This document shows, in pieces, positions 37,664 through 45,445 of a stretch of 64,000 nt of DNA. A program made the position numbers and the translations under genes. How positions within the stretch are numbered: the first letter of the stretch is position 1; every line of letters starts with the position of its first letter. The DNA lies in contig CAXXES010000003.1 of NCBI GenBank assembly GCA_963677175.2, positions 315,739 through 379,738 on the forward strand. Direction: 5' to 3'. The DNA is from Sunxiuqinia sp963677175 (GTDB lineage Bacteria; Bacteroidota; Bacteroidia; Bacteroidales; Prolixibacteraceae). Under the pieces are notes generated by a model. That model worked only from the letters and a program-made list of their open reading frames with translations, ran no database searches and was not told where the DNA came from.

Positions 37664-39206
37664 ATTAATTCTACTTTGACACATTCGTAAATCCTTCCTT
37701 TATATATGCTCTATTGATATCCGCCTGTCTTTTTACATGTCTGACAAACATTCTATCAATCATTTCATCATCAGGCAATTGCTGAATGAATTTAAAACAA
37801 ATCCATGCTTTAACGTCCCATGCTGAAAGTAATGGCAAATCATCGAAACAAAATAGTTTCTCTTTCAAAATGAAGCAAGCTGCCATGATATTCAAAGCCA
37901 CCTGATGTTGCCATGCAACCCATTTGCGGGTTTGAAATTCGTCTAATCCCAAAACCTGCTTACACTCTTTTATGCAATGCTCTACAAAGAAACGCTGTCC
38001 TTGCATATAAGCCAAGGCTTTAGGAGTGTATTGCTCAAGGTTGGCATTTGTAAATGAATATTTTATCTCTTCTTCTTCGTTTTTCTTTTTTTGCTTCTTT
38101 ATTACAAGAAGCCTCGGTTCGATGGCGTTTGTTGTTTTGTTCCAGATAAACACTTTAGCAAAATGGAATAATGCTTTCAATGTACCCTTTGTCGTTTTTC
38201 TTACTTTAATTTCTGCCCAGTCATCTTTGTTTAATGCCTCGCAATATTTGTCAACTCGAATGCTTTGCTTATCTGGTTTTATCAAAGAAGGTTTTTTGCC
38301 CTTGCCCAGTTTAGGTTCAGGCACTTCCAACAATGGTTCTTCCATGAAAACATGTTGGTCTTTATGTATATCAAACATGTATACATACCCAAGCTCATTG
38401 ATTCTCCTTGCCAGTTCCGGGTCGTTACCATATAATCCGTCACCACCCACGAAGTCAAAATCAACGCCTATCTCATTATGATGTTCAACAATATCATACG
38501 CTATTTCTGTTTTGGTTTTAAACACCCGAAGGTCCTGCGGAATATCGGCCTTATCGCAACGATATTTGTCATCACACCAACCTTCCGGAAGGAAAAGGTG
38601 GGCGTCCGTCATAGATGCAAAATCACCATTGCTCAAACAACTCATTACAGCAACCTGGCTATTGGCTAACTTTCCTACGTTCCCGCAGTATTGCCAGCTC
38701 ACCCCAACGCTCTTATCTCCTTTCTTCACAGTACCAGTTTCATCAATAATTAAACCGGTAAGTTTTCGCTTTGGAAGAGATTTACTTACTTGAATGGCGG
38801 ATTTGTCTACCACTTTCCGTTCATCCCACTTGGAATGGCTAATAAAATGCTGCATCTGGAAATAGTCCAAATCTGATTGATCCTCGCAAATCCTTTCGAT
38901 GTTACGATGGTTACTTATGAAAACCCCATGGGCATAACTTTCAGCCTTGTCAAAGAATTTTTTAGTTTTGTTTTGGAAACAACCCTGAAAATCAACAAGA
39001 TAAGCACCGAGCCGCTTTACACTAGCGGCCAGTGTTTTTCCATAATTTTTTGTATTTTTACGTTGTGTTAAACATTGAAATGAACGATAAGTTTGTTTTT
39101 TTGTGATGCCCTGGAATTACTGATTTCAGGGCATTCTTCCAAGCTTTATCCTCATTAAATCAGCAGTTTAGCACGTTTTTTTTAATCTGTCAAAGTAGAA
39201 TTAATC
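37664..39206 (-). mobile_element. IS701-like insertion sequence
   Basis: About 1.54 kb bounded by a perfect 18-bp inverted repeat: ATTAATTCTACTTTGACA at 37664-37681 and its complement at 39189-39206. Because ATTAAT is itself palindromic, the outer bases may be target duplication: TTAA, AATT and ATTAAT all fit, and TTAA is typical for related families. It carries one transposase on the minus strand. The stop codon of the transposase lies inside the left inverted repeat. Confidence 0.88.
37671..38870 (-). CDS. IS701-family transposase
   Basis: At least 399 residues. DDE-type signatures are GLIIDETGTVKKGDKSVGVS (first Asp; the D-E-T-G motif of IS701), FVGGDGLYGNDPELA (second Asp) and QRFFVEHCIKECKQVLGLDEF (Glu helix). 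The frame stays open about 80 codons further upstream with plausible sequence (LGAYLVDFQGCFQNKTKKFF and onward), but I see no ATG in it. An ATG at 39043 (MEKHWPLV) lies in another frame, so a one-base frameshift near 39020 may have damaged the N-terminus. Activity is uncertain. Confidence 0.85.
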   Translation of the reverse strand: MDYFQMQHFISHSKWDERKVVDKSAIQVSKSLPKRKLTGLIIDETGTVKKGDKSVGVSWQYCGNVGKLANSQVAVMSCLSNGDFASMTDAHLFLPEGWCDDKYRCDKADIPQDLRVFKTKTEIAYDIVEHHNEIGVDFDFVGGDGLYGNDPELARRINELGYVYMFDIHKDQHVFMEEPLLEVPEPKLGKGKKPSLIKPDKQSIRVDKYCEALNKDDWAEIKVRKTTKGTLKALFHFAKVFIWNKTTNAIEPRLLVIKKQKKKNEEEEIKYSFTNANLEQYTPKALAYMQGQRFFVEHCIKECKQVLGLDEFQTRKWVAWQHQVALNIMAACFILKEKLFCFDDLPLLSAWDVKAWICFKFIQQLPDDEMIDRMFVRHVKRQADINRAYIKEGFTNVSK

Positions 39207-39387
39207 AATCTATGAGTAATTAATCAATCAAAGTTGTAATGTAGTTAATAGAACACATTTTGAATAGAGCGGATATGTCGCGTTTTTAAAATGCGCATAT
39301 ACTGTTCTTGATGATTTTTTGTTTGATAACCTCTTGAAATTCTAAAGAATGAGATTTTGGATCCACATAATTGGGTGTATTGAAGTT

Positions 39388-40005
39388 TTATTTGTTCTGG
39401 CGATCCTTTGCATCATTAAGTTCCTGGTTTTGCATCTCCAATTCAATCTGATGCACTTCCAGTTCGTTAATAAGCTCTTGTTTATCGACTTCGGAAAGCT
39501 TTATTTCCGATTTTAGCTGCTTTTTTTTTTAGTAATAGATTTTCTGCCTTTTGGCGATACATGTCAGCGTTTGTTACTGTTGTGTTGGCATCCTGTAATG
39601 CTGTTTTCTTTTTCCCGGTTGTTTGAAGATGTTTGACAATCAGGCTGATCAAATCATCTTTTTTTGCTGTTTTCAGAATATAGTCATCACATCCGGCTTC
39701 TTGCGCTCACTGGCCTGTGCTCGTTTGGTTTGTGCAATAATAATCACCGTTTGGTTGAATGTCCTTATTTGGCGGCAAATCTCGAAACAGTCTTTTCCGG
39801 ATAGGTTGATGTCCATGAGGATCAAACTCAAGGCAGGGTTTCGGCGGCAAATTTCAATGGCTTTAAACCCATTTCCTGTTTTAAAAACCTCGCCTACTGG
39901 TTCTTGCACCGCAAGGACGATTAGTAGTCCTGATAACTCGTCATTACTGGCTATTAGTCCCTTACCGCTTCGATTCGACTCCTCTAATACACTTTTGTTG
40001 CTCAT
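39388..40005 (-). pseudogene. Broken receiver-domain protein with coiled-coil tail
   Basis: The intact N-terminal part reads as a response regulator receiver: NPALSLILMDINLSGKDCFEICRQIR (phospho-acceptor Asp in LMDIN). After RAQASER the frame breaks; the continuation two bases later reads EAGCDDYILKTAKKDDLISL, the normal receiver C-terminus. A second break lies in a T10 run at 39521-39530 (+ strand), after which the tail reads LINELEVHQIELEMQNQELN. That tail motif is shared with the intact PAS protein at 49789. Two frameshifts make a full-length product unlikely. It lies directly downstream of the broken PAS gene. Confidence 0.8.
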
Positions 40006-40058
40006 AATTGATGAAATTTAATTTAGCCCTTCGGTCTGTCCGGCTTACTGCCGTTCAA

Positions 40059-40500
40059 TTACTGGCTATTCCCCGTTTTTTCGTGCATCGAAATGTTTCT
40101 GATGATGCATTGAATCACTCTGTAGTCATTCACGATATAAACATTGCTGATAAACTCGACGTTAATTCTTCATCCGGTCGATGTTTCAAGCGGAAGATCT
40201 TCGTAGCGTAAGTATTCCTTCTGCTGCAATTCACCAAATCGAACTTTATTTTCATAGATGTCACGAAAGGCGCCAATTTCCCACAAGGTCGTCTTTCGAA
40301 TAGCCCAGCAAATCGATTAAAAACAGATTCACATCGACAATCCTGCCGGGTTCAGCGTCAAGAATTAAAATTCCGTCTTGTGCCGATTCAAAAAGTCGCC
40401 GATAATGGACTTCCGATGCCCTTAATGCCTCTTTTGATAATGGGTTTACTTGTTTTCCCGATTCATCGGAGAGTCCGTAGTTTGATGATAATATCCACAT
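40059..40500 (-). pseudogene. Broken PAS-domain sensor gene
   Basis: It starts MWILSSNYGLSDESGKQ and enters a PAS domain with YRRLFESAQDGILILDAEPG and RIVDVNLFLIDLLGYSKDDL. A frameshift near 40290 interrupts it; the other frame continues WEIGAFRDIYENKVRFGELQ and YLRYEDLPLETSTG. A TGA then stands where the family has Arg (CGA to TGA), followed by RINVEFISNVYIVNDYRVIQ. No kinase or output domain follows. It has one of the seven shared regulatory promoters upstream (40536-40602), which suggests that it once belonged to the stress circuit together with the broken receiver gene 54 bp downstream. Confidence 0.82.
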
Positions 40501-40535
40501 TTTGGTTTGACGGTTTTAAGTGATTATATAGTATA

Positions 40536-40602
40536 CAAAGATCAATATTTCACTTGTAACGGATGTTACATGATTTCGGCAGAAAATTACATTATTTACT
40601 GA
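40536..40602 (-). promoter_or_regulatory. Stress-regulon promoter 1 (broken PAS gene)
   Basis: Read on the minus strand: GTAAATAATGTAA with TGTAA at 40591-40587, second TGTAA at 40570-40566 (21 bp apart), and -7 box GATCTTTG at 40543-40536. The first half is the most divergent of the seven (GTAAAT for GTGAAT). The gene's ATG is 35 bp downstream. Confidence 0.72.
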
Positions 40603-40883
40603 TTTCACGCTTTAGGCGACTTCAACAGTCTCCACCGATCCTGCTGATTTTTGCTGCAGGTTTACCCTTATCCGGCAGCTCCCGTTTGCCCGCAGAAAAA
40701 TCTGCTTGCTGACGACGACTGCCGCACTCGGATAAAACAGTCAGAATCTTTCATGCAGAACGGGAGAACTTAAATCATAATGCGAAAAAAATACAAAGCC
40801 TGTCGGCGAGCGAATTCTTGTTATTCCAGGATTGAAAAAGCTCTATGAGTTCCCCGTTTGGTCAGATCATTGGAGGCGTTAAA

Positions 40884-40950
40884 TACGTGAATCATGTAAA
40901 ACTAATCTAAAGTTATGTAACTAATCCTGATGATGACAAGTCTATCTTTG
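40884..40950 (+). promoter_or_regulatory. Stress-regulon promoter 2 (OmpA lipoprotein)
   Basis: GTGAATCATGTAA with TGTAA at 40895-40899, second TGTAA at 40916-40920 (21 bp apart), then a perfect Bacteroidota -7 box TATCTTTG at 40943-40950. The start codon of the lipoprotein gene is at 40995. Confidence 0.82.
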
Positions 40951-40994
40951 TTGCTATAAAATTAATGACATTAAAAAAATTAAATTCATTTACT

Positions 40995-41663
40995 ATGAAA
41001 AAGTTAAGAATAATGGTTCTCGTGCTCAGTGCAGCTTTCTTGTTTTCCGGTTGCGCGTCGCTAAATAAAACACAAAAAGGTGGAGCTGTTGGGGTTGTTG
41101 CTGGTGGAGCGATGGGGGCTATTATAGGTAAGGCATCTGGAAATACGGGTCTTGGAGCAATTATAGGAGCCACTGTTGGGGGTGCTACAGGAGCTGTAAT
41201 TGGCAATAAAATGGACAAGCAGGCCAAGGAAATAGAGCAGAACGTGCCCGATGCAAAAGTAGAACGCGTAGGCGAGGGGATCATTGTTGAATTCAGCAGC
41301 AACGTTCTTTTTGGATTTGACAGTTCAACCCTATCGGCTGATGCAAAAACAAACCTGGATAAGCTGGTAAAAGTGCTGAATGTTTATCCGGATACGGATA
41401 TCGAAGTTCAGGGACATACCGACAGCAAAGGTAGCGAAGCATACAACCGCAATCTTTCGGAAGAACGTGCCGGTAAAGTGACCGCTTATCTTACCAGCGA
41501 AGGTATCAGTAATGACCGGTTAAGTATTAAAGGATTGGGCGAAACGGCTCCGAAATATGACAACAACACCGACGATGGTCGTTCACAAAACCGTAGGGTT
41601 GAGTTTTTGATTACAGCCAACGAAAAGATGAAGGCCGAAGCGGAAAAAGAAGCAGGGAGCTAG
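40995..41663 (+). CDS. OmpA-family lipoprotein with glycine-zipper segment
   Basis: 222 residues from MKKLRIMVLVL; an ATG at 40965 in frame is less likely because it would put ten residues before the signal. The lipobox is LFSGC with Cys20. Residues ~30-75 are a glycine-zipper stretch (GAVGVVAGGAMGAIIG, GAIIGATVGGATGAVIG) seen in YiaD/Rick17kDa-like proteins. The C-terminal OmpA domain binds peptidoglycan: VQGHTDSKGSEAYNRNLSEERA, IKGLGETAPKYDN and SQNRRVEFLI. It should tether the outer membrane to the cell wall. It is preceded by a site of the shared stress motif, which fits an envelope-stabilising role. Confidence 0.92.
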   Translation: MKKLRIMVLVLSAAFLFSGCASLNKTQKGGAVGVVAGGAMGAIIGKASGNTGLGAIIGATVGGATGAVIGNKMDKQAKEIEQNVPDAKVERVGEGIIVEFSSNVLFGFDSSTLSADAKTNLDKLVKVLNVYPDTDIEVQGHTDSKGSEAYNRNLSEERAGKVTAYLTSEGISNDRLSIKGLGETAPKYDNNTDDGRSQNRRVEFLITANEKMKAEAEKEAGS

Positions 41664-41753
41664 AGGAAGTTTACAGTCGCAGTTTTCAGTGGCAGTTTTC
41701 AGTAAAAAAGGAAAAATTCATGATTGAAGGTCACAATCTTAAAAAATAAACAG

Positions 41754-42386
41754 ATGAAAAGTAGATTCGTATTAATTGTATTACTTCTTGCGTTTTCAGC
41801 ATCATTTGCAATTGCCCAGGAAAGATCCAATGTATCATTTGGAATATTGGGTGGAATAAATTTCCAGAATTTGAACGGAGAGCTGTCGAGCGGTGACAAA
41901 CTTGAAAACGACATGCTATTAGGTTATCACGCTGGGGTTAGTGCCCAGATCCTGATTGCCTCGGAGTTCTATTTTCAACCCGGATTGATGTATTCGATGA
42001 AAGGTGCCAAAGACACATATACCGCTTTGGGCAGCGAATTCACCGACGAAATTAAGATCAACTATATTGAAATGCCTTTGAACTTGGTTTACAAAGCTGC
42101 CTTGGGACGCGGATTCTTGATGCTTGGATTTGGGCCTTACCTTGCTTATGCCATCAGTGGCAAACAAGTGGTTGAAGGCATGTCTTCAACGTTTGAGCGC
42201 GGTGTGGACTATAATGAGTTTGATGCAGGGGCAAATATTTTTGCCGGATTTGAAACGGTTAGTGGCTTGTTTCTACAGTTAGACACCCAGTTCGGGATGC
42301 TGAATATTATTCCTGAAGATTCTTCGGATGATCAGGCAACAGCAAAAAATACAGGCTTTGGTCTTTCATTAGGCTATCGATTTTAG
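41754..42386 (+). CDS. PorT-like outer-membrane beta-barrel protein
   Basis: 210 residues from the ATG at 41754, which begins the signal peptide (SRFVLIVLLLAFSASFAIAQ); an earlier ATG at 41724 is judged too far upstream. An eight-strand barrel pattern is visible: VSFGILGGINFQNL, YHAGVSAQI, FYFQPGLMYSMKG, INYIEMPLNLVYK, FLMLGFGPYLAYAI, FDAGANIFAGFET and GFGLSLGYRF at the C-terminus, which ends in Phe as barrels do. This is the outer membrane protein beta-barrel (OMP_b-brl_2/PorT) group. It lies 90 bp after the OmpA lipoprotein, probably on its transcript, and is followed by a terminator. Confidence 0.85.
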   Translation: MKSRFVLIVLLLAFSASFAIAQERSNVSFGILGGINFQNLNGELSSGDKLENDMLLGYHAGVSAQILIASEFYFQPGLMYSMKGAKDTYTALGSEFTDEIKINYIEMPLNLVYKAALGRGFLMLGFGPYLAYAISGKQVVEGMSSTFERGVDYNEFDAGANIFAGFETVSGLFLQLDTQFGMLNIIPEDSSDDQATAKNTGFGLSLGYRF

Positions 42387-42432
42387 ATTTGGTTTGAGTT
42401 AGGTTTTTTATGTGAAGGTTAGTGTTAGAAGG

Positions 42433-42467
42433 CCGTTCCCCCAAAAAGGGACGGTTTTCTTTTTTTG
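42433..42467 (+). terminator. Intrinsic terminator
   Basis: CCGTTCCC pairs with GGGACGG (one bulged T) over CCAAAAA and is followed by TTTTC and a T-run. It ends the OmpA/PorT unit. The rest of the gap from 42387 to 42720 holds nothing else I can name. Confidence 0.85.
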
Positions 42468-42720
42468 TTTATCCGGTGGCCTGATCTGAATTCAATTGAT
42501 TGTGTTGTTGTTGAATTTCGAAATATGAAGACGGCAATAAATAAGCGACAAAACTGGTGTTGAAGTATTAATTGCCGTTCACTTTAGTGAACAGATTTGT
42601 GGAATGCCAGCAGTTAAGAGGGGCTAACCCCATTTCAGTATAATTAATTCCATTTGCAAAGTGCCTGATTCAATAGGCTTATGCAAATCGCTTAATTGTC
42701 AGTTGTTTCGTTTTTCATGA

Positions 42721-42787
42721 TGTGTGAATTATGTAATAGATTGTTCTAATTATGTAACACATTACAGAGTCAGTAAGCATAATTTTA
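42721..42787 (+). promoter_or_regulatory. Stress-regulon promoter 3 (MCE transport operon)
   Basis: TGTGTGAATTATGTAA with TGTAA at 42732-42736, second TGTAA at 42753-42757 (21 bp apart), and -7 box TAATTTTA at 42780-42787. The operon's first ATG is at 42819. Confidence 0.82.
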
Positions 42788-42818
42788 CGGCAACTTATAC
42801 GCTAACTTAAAAATTGAT

Positions 42819-43685
42819 ATGGGAAAGTTTACTCCTATTATTCAAGTCATTCCGAAAGTTATTCCGAAGGTGCGTGATGCTACGAAGCAGTCCATGACCA
42901 GGCTTAGCGAAAAGACGCTGGAGCAAACAGGGATATTCAGCCGCTTTTTAATAGATGTTGCCGATGTCTCACTGTTTATGGCTCGCCTTGTCAGGGAAAT
43001 GTTTTCCGGTCATTTTGAATGGAAAGAATTTTTTCAGCAGTGTTTTCAAATCGGGTCTAAATCGTTGGCCCTTATCTCGATTACGGGAGCCATCATGGGC
43101 TTGGTGCTTACCATCCAGTCGCGGCCGGTATTGGTCGATTTTGGGGCGGTATCCATGCTTCCGGGAATGGTTGCCGTTTCGCTCATCAGGGAAATGGGGC
43201 CGGTGATTACCGCACTGATTTGTGCCGGGAAGGTTGGTTCGGGTATGGGGGCGGAGCTGGGATCGATGAAAGTAACTGAGCAGATTGAAGCCATGGAAGT
43301 TTCGTCGACCAACCCCATGCGGTTTTTGGTGGTCACACGGGTATTGGCAGCCACCTTAATGATCCCTTTGCTGGTTCTGTATGCCGATTTGATGGGCATC
43401 CTGGGAAGCTGGGGCGGAGCGAATATTAAAGGCGATGTAACGTTTTCCTTGTTCTTTTCCCAAGCATTTAGTTCCATTGCATTTATCGATTTTTTACCTG
43501 CCGTAGTAAAAACATTTTTCTTTGGTGCAGTGATCGGATTAGTCGGTACTTACAAAGGCTACAATGCAGGGCGTGGAACCGAAAGTGTGGGCAAAGCTGC
43601 GAATTCGGCCGTCGTGCTGGCTTCGCTGCTGGTTATTGTTACAGATATGATTGCAGTACAAATTACCGATATGTTAATGTCATGA
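42819..43685 (+). CDS. mlaE: MlaE-type ABC transporter permease
   Basis: 288 residues, slightly longer than E. coli MlaE (~260) owing to an N-terminal extension. Features: an amphipathic entry (VADVSLFMARLVREMFSG), then hydrophobic segments with GAIMGLVLTIQ, REMGPVITALICAGKVGSGMGAELGSMKVTEQIEAMEV (the conserved cytoplasmic MlaE loop; quoted in parts) and the C-terminal helices. It forms the membrane core of an MCE lipid transporter. It overlaps the ATPase gene by 4 bp. Confidence 0.93.
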   Translation: MGKFTPIIQVIPKVIPKVRDATKQSMTRLSEKTLEQTGIFSRFLIDVADVSLFMARLVREMFSGHFEWKEFFQQCFQIGSKSLALISITGAIMGLVLTIQSRPVLVDFGAVSMLPGMVAVSLIREMGPVITALICAGKVGSGMGAELGSMKVTEQIEAMEVSSTNPMRFLVVTRVLAATLMIPLLVLYADLMGILGSWGGANIKGDVTFSLFFSQAFSSIAFIDFLPAVVKTFFFGAVIGLVGTYKGYNAGRGTESVGKAANSAVVLASLLVIVTDMIAVQITDMLMS

Positions 43686-44467
43686 ACACCGTTCAAACAG
43701 AAAGAATTGCAACTCCTTCGCCAATAATAAATAGAAGCAAGGAGCCGGTTATTGAGATCACTAACCTGAAAAAATCATTTGACACGCAGCAGGTATTGGT
43801 TGACGTTTCCATAAATCTTTACAAGGGCGAAAACCTGGTCATATTGGGCAAATCAGGTTCGGGAAAGTCTGTGTTGATCAAATGTATTGTTCGCTTATTA
43901 AATCCCGACGCGGGAATAATTAATGTGTTTGGCGAAGAAGTGGGCAGATTGGGCACCGCAGAATTGAGCGAGTTAAGAAAGAAAATTGGCTTTCTCTTTC
44001 AGAGTGGTGCTTTGTATGATTCCATGACCGTCAGACAAAACCTGGAGTTTCCCTTGCGGAGAATAAAAAAGGGCCTGAATGAAAAAGAAATCTCCGAAAA
44101 AGTAATTGAGGCGTTGGAAAATGTGGGTTTGGCCGATGCTTTGAACAAGATGCCATCGCAACTTTCAGGCGGCATGCGAAAAAGGATTAGCCTGGCACGC
44201 ACCGTTGTTGTTGATCCCCTGATTATGCTGTACGATGAGCCCACCACCGGACTTGATCCGGTAACATCGGATGAAATAAGCGAGTTGATTAACGAGGTTC
44301 AGAAAAAATACAAAACGTCGTCCATCATCATTACCCACGATATTGAATGTGCGCGTGCCACGGCCGACCGGATCATCATGCTAAAAGACGGTGAAGTTTA
44401 TACGGAAGGGACGATAGAAGATTTCGAAAAATCGACTGACCCGCTGATCAAATCATTTTTCAAATAA
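43682..44467 (+). CDS. mlaF: MlaF-type ABC transporter ATPase
   Basis: 261 residues. Walker A is ILGKSGSGKSVLIKC, the ABC signature LSGGMRKRISLAR and Walker B PLIMLYDEPTTGLDP, followed by a switch His in IITHDIECA. The signature LSGGMRKR (Met-Arg-Lys-Arg in place of QQQR) is characteristic of MCE-associated ATPases. It energises the permease encoded just upstream; the ATGA overlap couples translation. Confidence 0.94.
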   Translation: MNTVQTERIATPSPIINRSKEPVIEITNLKKSFDTQQVLVDVSINLYKGENLVILGKSGSGKSVLIKCIVRLLNPDAGIINVFGEEVGRLGTAELSELRKKIGFLFQSGALYDSMTVRQNLEFPLRRIKKGLNEKEISEKVIEALENVGLADALNKMPSQLSGGMRKRISLARTVVVDPLIMLYDEPTTGLDPVTSDEISELINEVQKKYKTSSIIITHDIECARATADRIIMLKDGEVYTEGTIEDFEKSTDPLIKSFFK

Positions 44468-44485
44468 TATTAAAATCACAGCACC

Positions 44486-45421
44486 ATGGATAATCACTCA
44501 TCAAATTTCAAAGTCCGTTTAGGGCTGTTTGTTGCTGGCGGACTGGCGCTATTTGTACTCGCCATATTTATCATCGGCAAACAAAAAAACCTGTTCAACC
44601 CGGTTTTTAAACTGACAACTACTTTTTATAATGTCAGTGGGCTGCAGGTTGGAAACAACATCCGCTTTTCGGGGATCAATGTTGGTACGGTTGACAACAT
44701 CAGCATCATTAACGATTCAACGGTACAGGTTAATCTATTGGTGCGGCAGGAGATTAAGCAGTTTATAAAATCGGACTGTATTGTGGCAATCGGTTCCGAA
44801 GGTTTGATTGGCGACCGTTTGCTGATTATCACCCAGGGAAGCGCAGATTCTCCTCTGGTTAAAAGCAACCAGCAACTTGCATCGGTTGAGCCGGTTGAAA
44901 CAGATGCCATCATTTCCAGTTTACAAGTGACATCAGGACATGTGGAAATTGTTACCAAGCAACTTGCCGAGATTGCCATTAAAATAAACAGCGGGCGCGG
45001 CACACTTGGCCGCTTGATACACGATACCATTATTGCAGATAATATTAACCATACCATCGTGAATTTTAAGAATAGTTCCAAAGAAATGGATGAGATGATC
45101 ACAGACGCCAGAAGCGACGTATCTGCCATTATGGAGAGTTTCCAGGAAACTGCGGACAATGCCGAAGGTTCGACACAACAACTCGAAGACATTATGGTGA
45201 AAGTGAATACCGGGCAAGGCACGTTGGGCCGCTTGATTAATGATACGGTCACTTCAAATAATATTGACCAGACCATTATAAACCTTAAAAACAGTACCAA
45301 GGGTTTGGATGAAAACATGGAAGCGCTGAAGCACAATATACTTTTCAGGGGATATTTTAGAAAGAAAGCAAAAGAGGCGGAACAGAAGCGGATTGAGGAG
45401 TTGCAGCACGAGGTTCCATAA
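44486..45421 (+). CDS. mlaD: MCE-domain protein (MlaD-like) with two tail repeats
   Basis: 311 residues. One N-terminal membrane helix (LGLFVAGGLALFVLAIFIIG) is followed by a single MCE domain (~40-120: TTFYNVSGLQVGNNIRFSGI, VGTVDNISI, IGSEGLIGDRLLII). The C-terminal region holds two copies of a ~50-residue helical repeat: INSGRGTLGRLIHDTIIADN and VNTGQGTLGRLINDTVTSNN, each followed by I-N/D-x-T-I-x-N-x-K-N-S. E. coli MlaD ends soon after the MCE domain, so this tail is an addition that could extend the periplasmic conduit. It binds lipid between the inner-membrane complex and the outer-membrane partner. Confidence 0.92.
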   Translation: MDNHSSNFKVRLGLFVAGGLALFVLAIFIIGKQKNLFNPVFKLTTTFYNVSGLQVGNNIRFSGINVGTVDNISIINDSTVQVNLLVRQEIKQFIKSDCIVAIGSEGLIGDRLLIITQGSADSPLVKSNQQLASVEPVETDAIISSLQVTSGHVEIVTKQLAEIAIKINSGRGTLGRLIHDTIIADNINHTIVNFKNSSKEMDEMITDARSDVSAIMESFQETADNAEGSTQQLEDIMVKVNTGQGTLGRLINDTVTSNNIDQTIINLKNSTKGLDENMEALKHNILFRGYFRKKAKEAEQKRIEELQHEVP

Positions 45422-45445
45422 GACATCGAAAATGACAGCACACCT

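Noticed and set aside
38026..38481. Plus-strand open frame inside the IS701-like element
   Set aside because: Antisense shadow of the transposase; no start signal and composition typical of the opposite strand.
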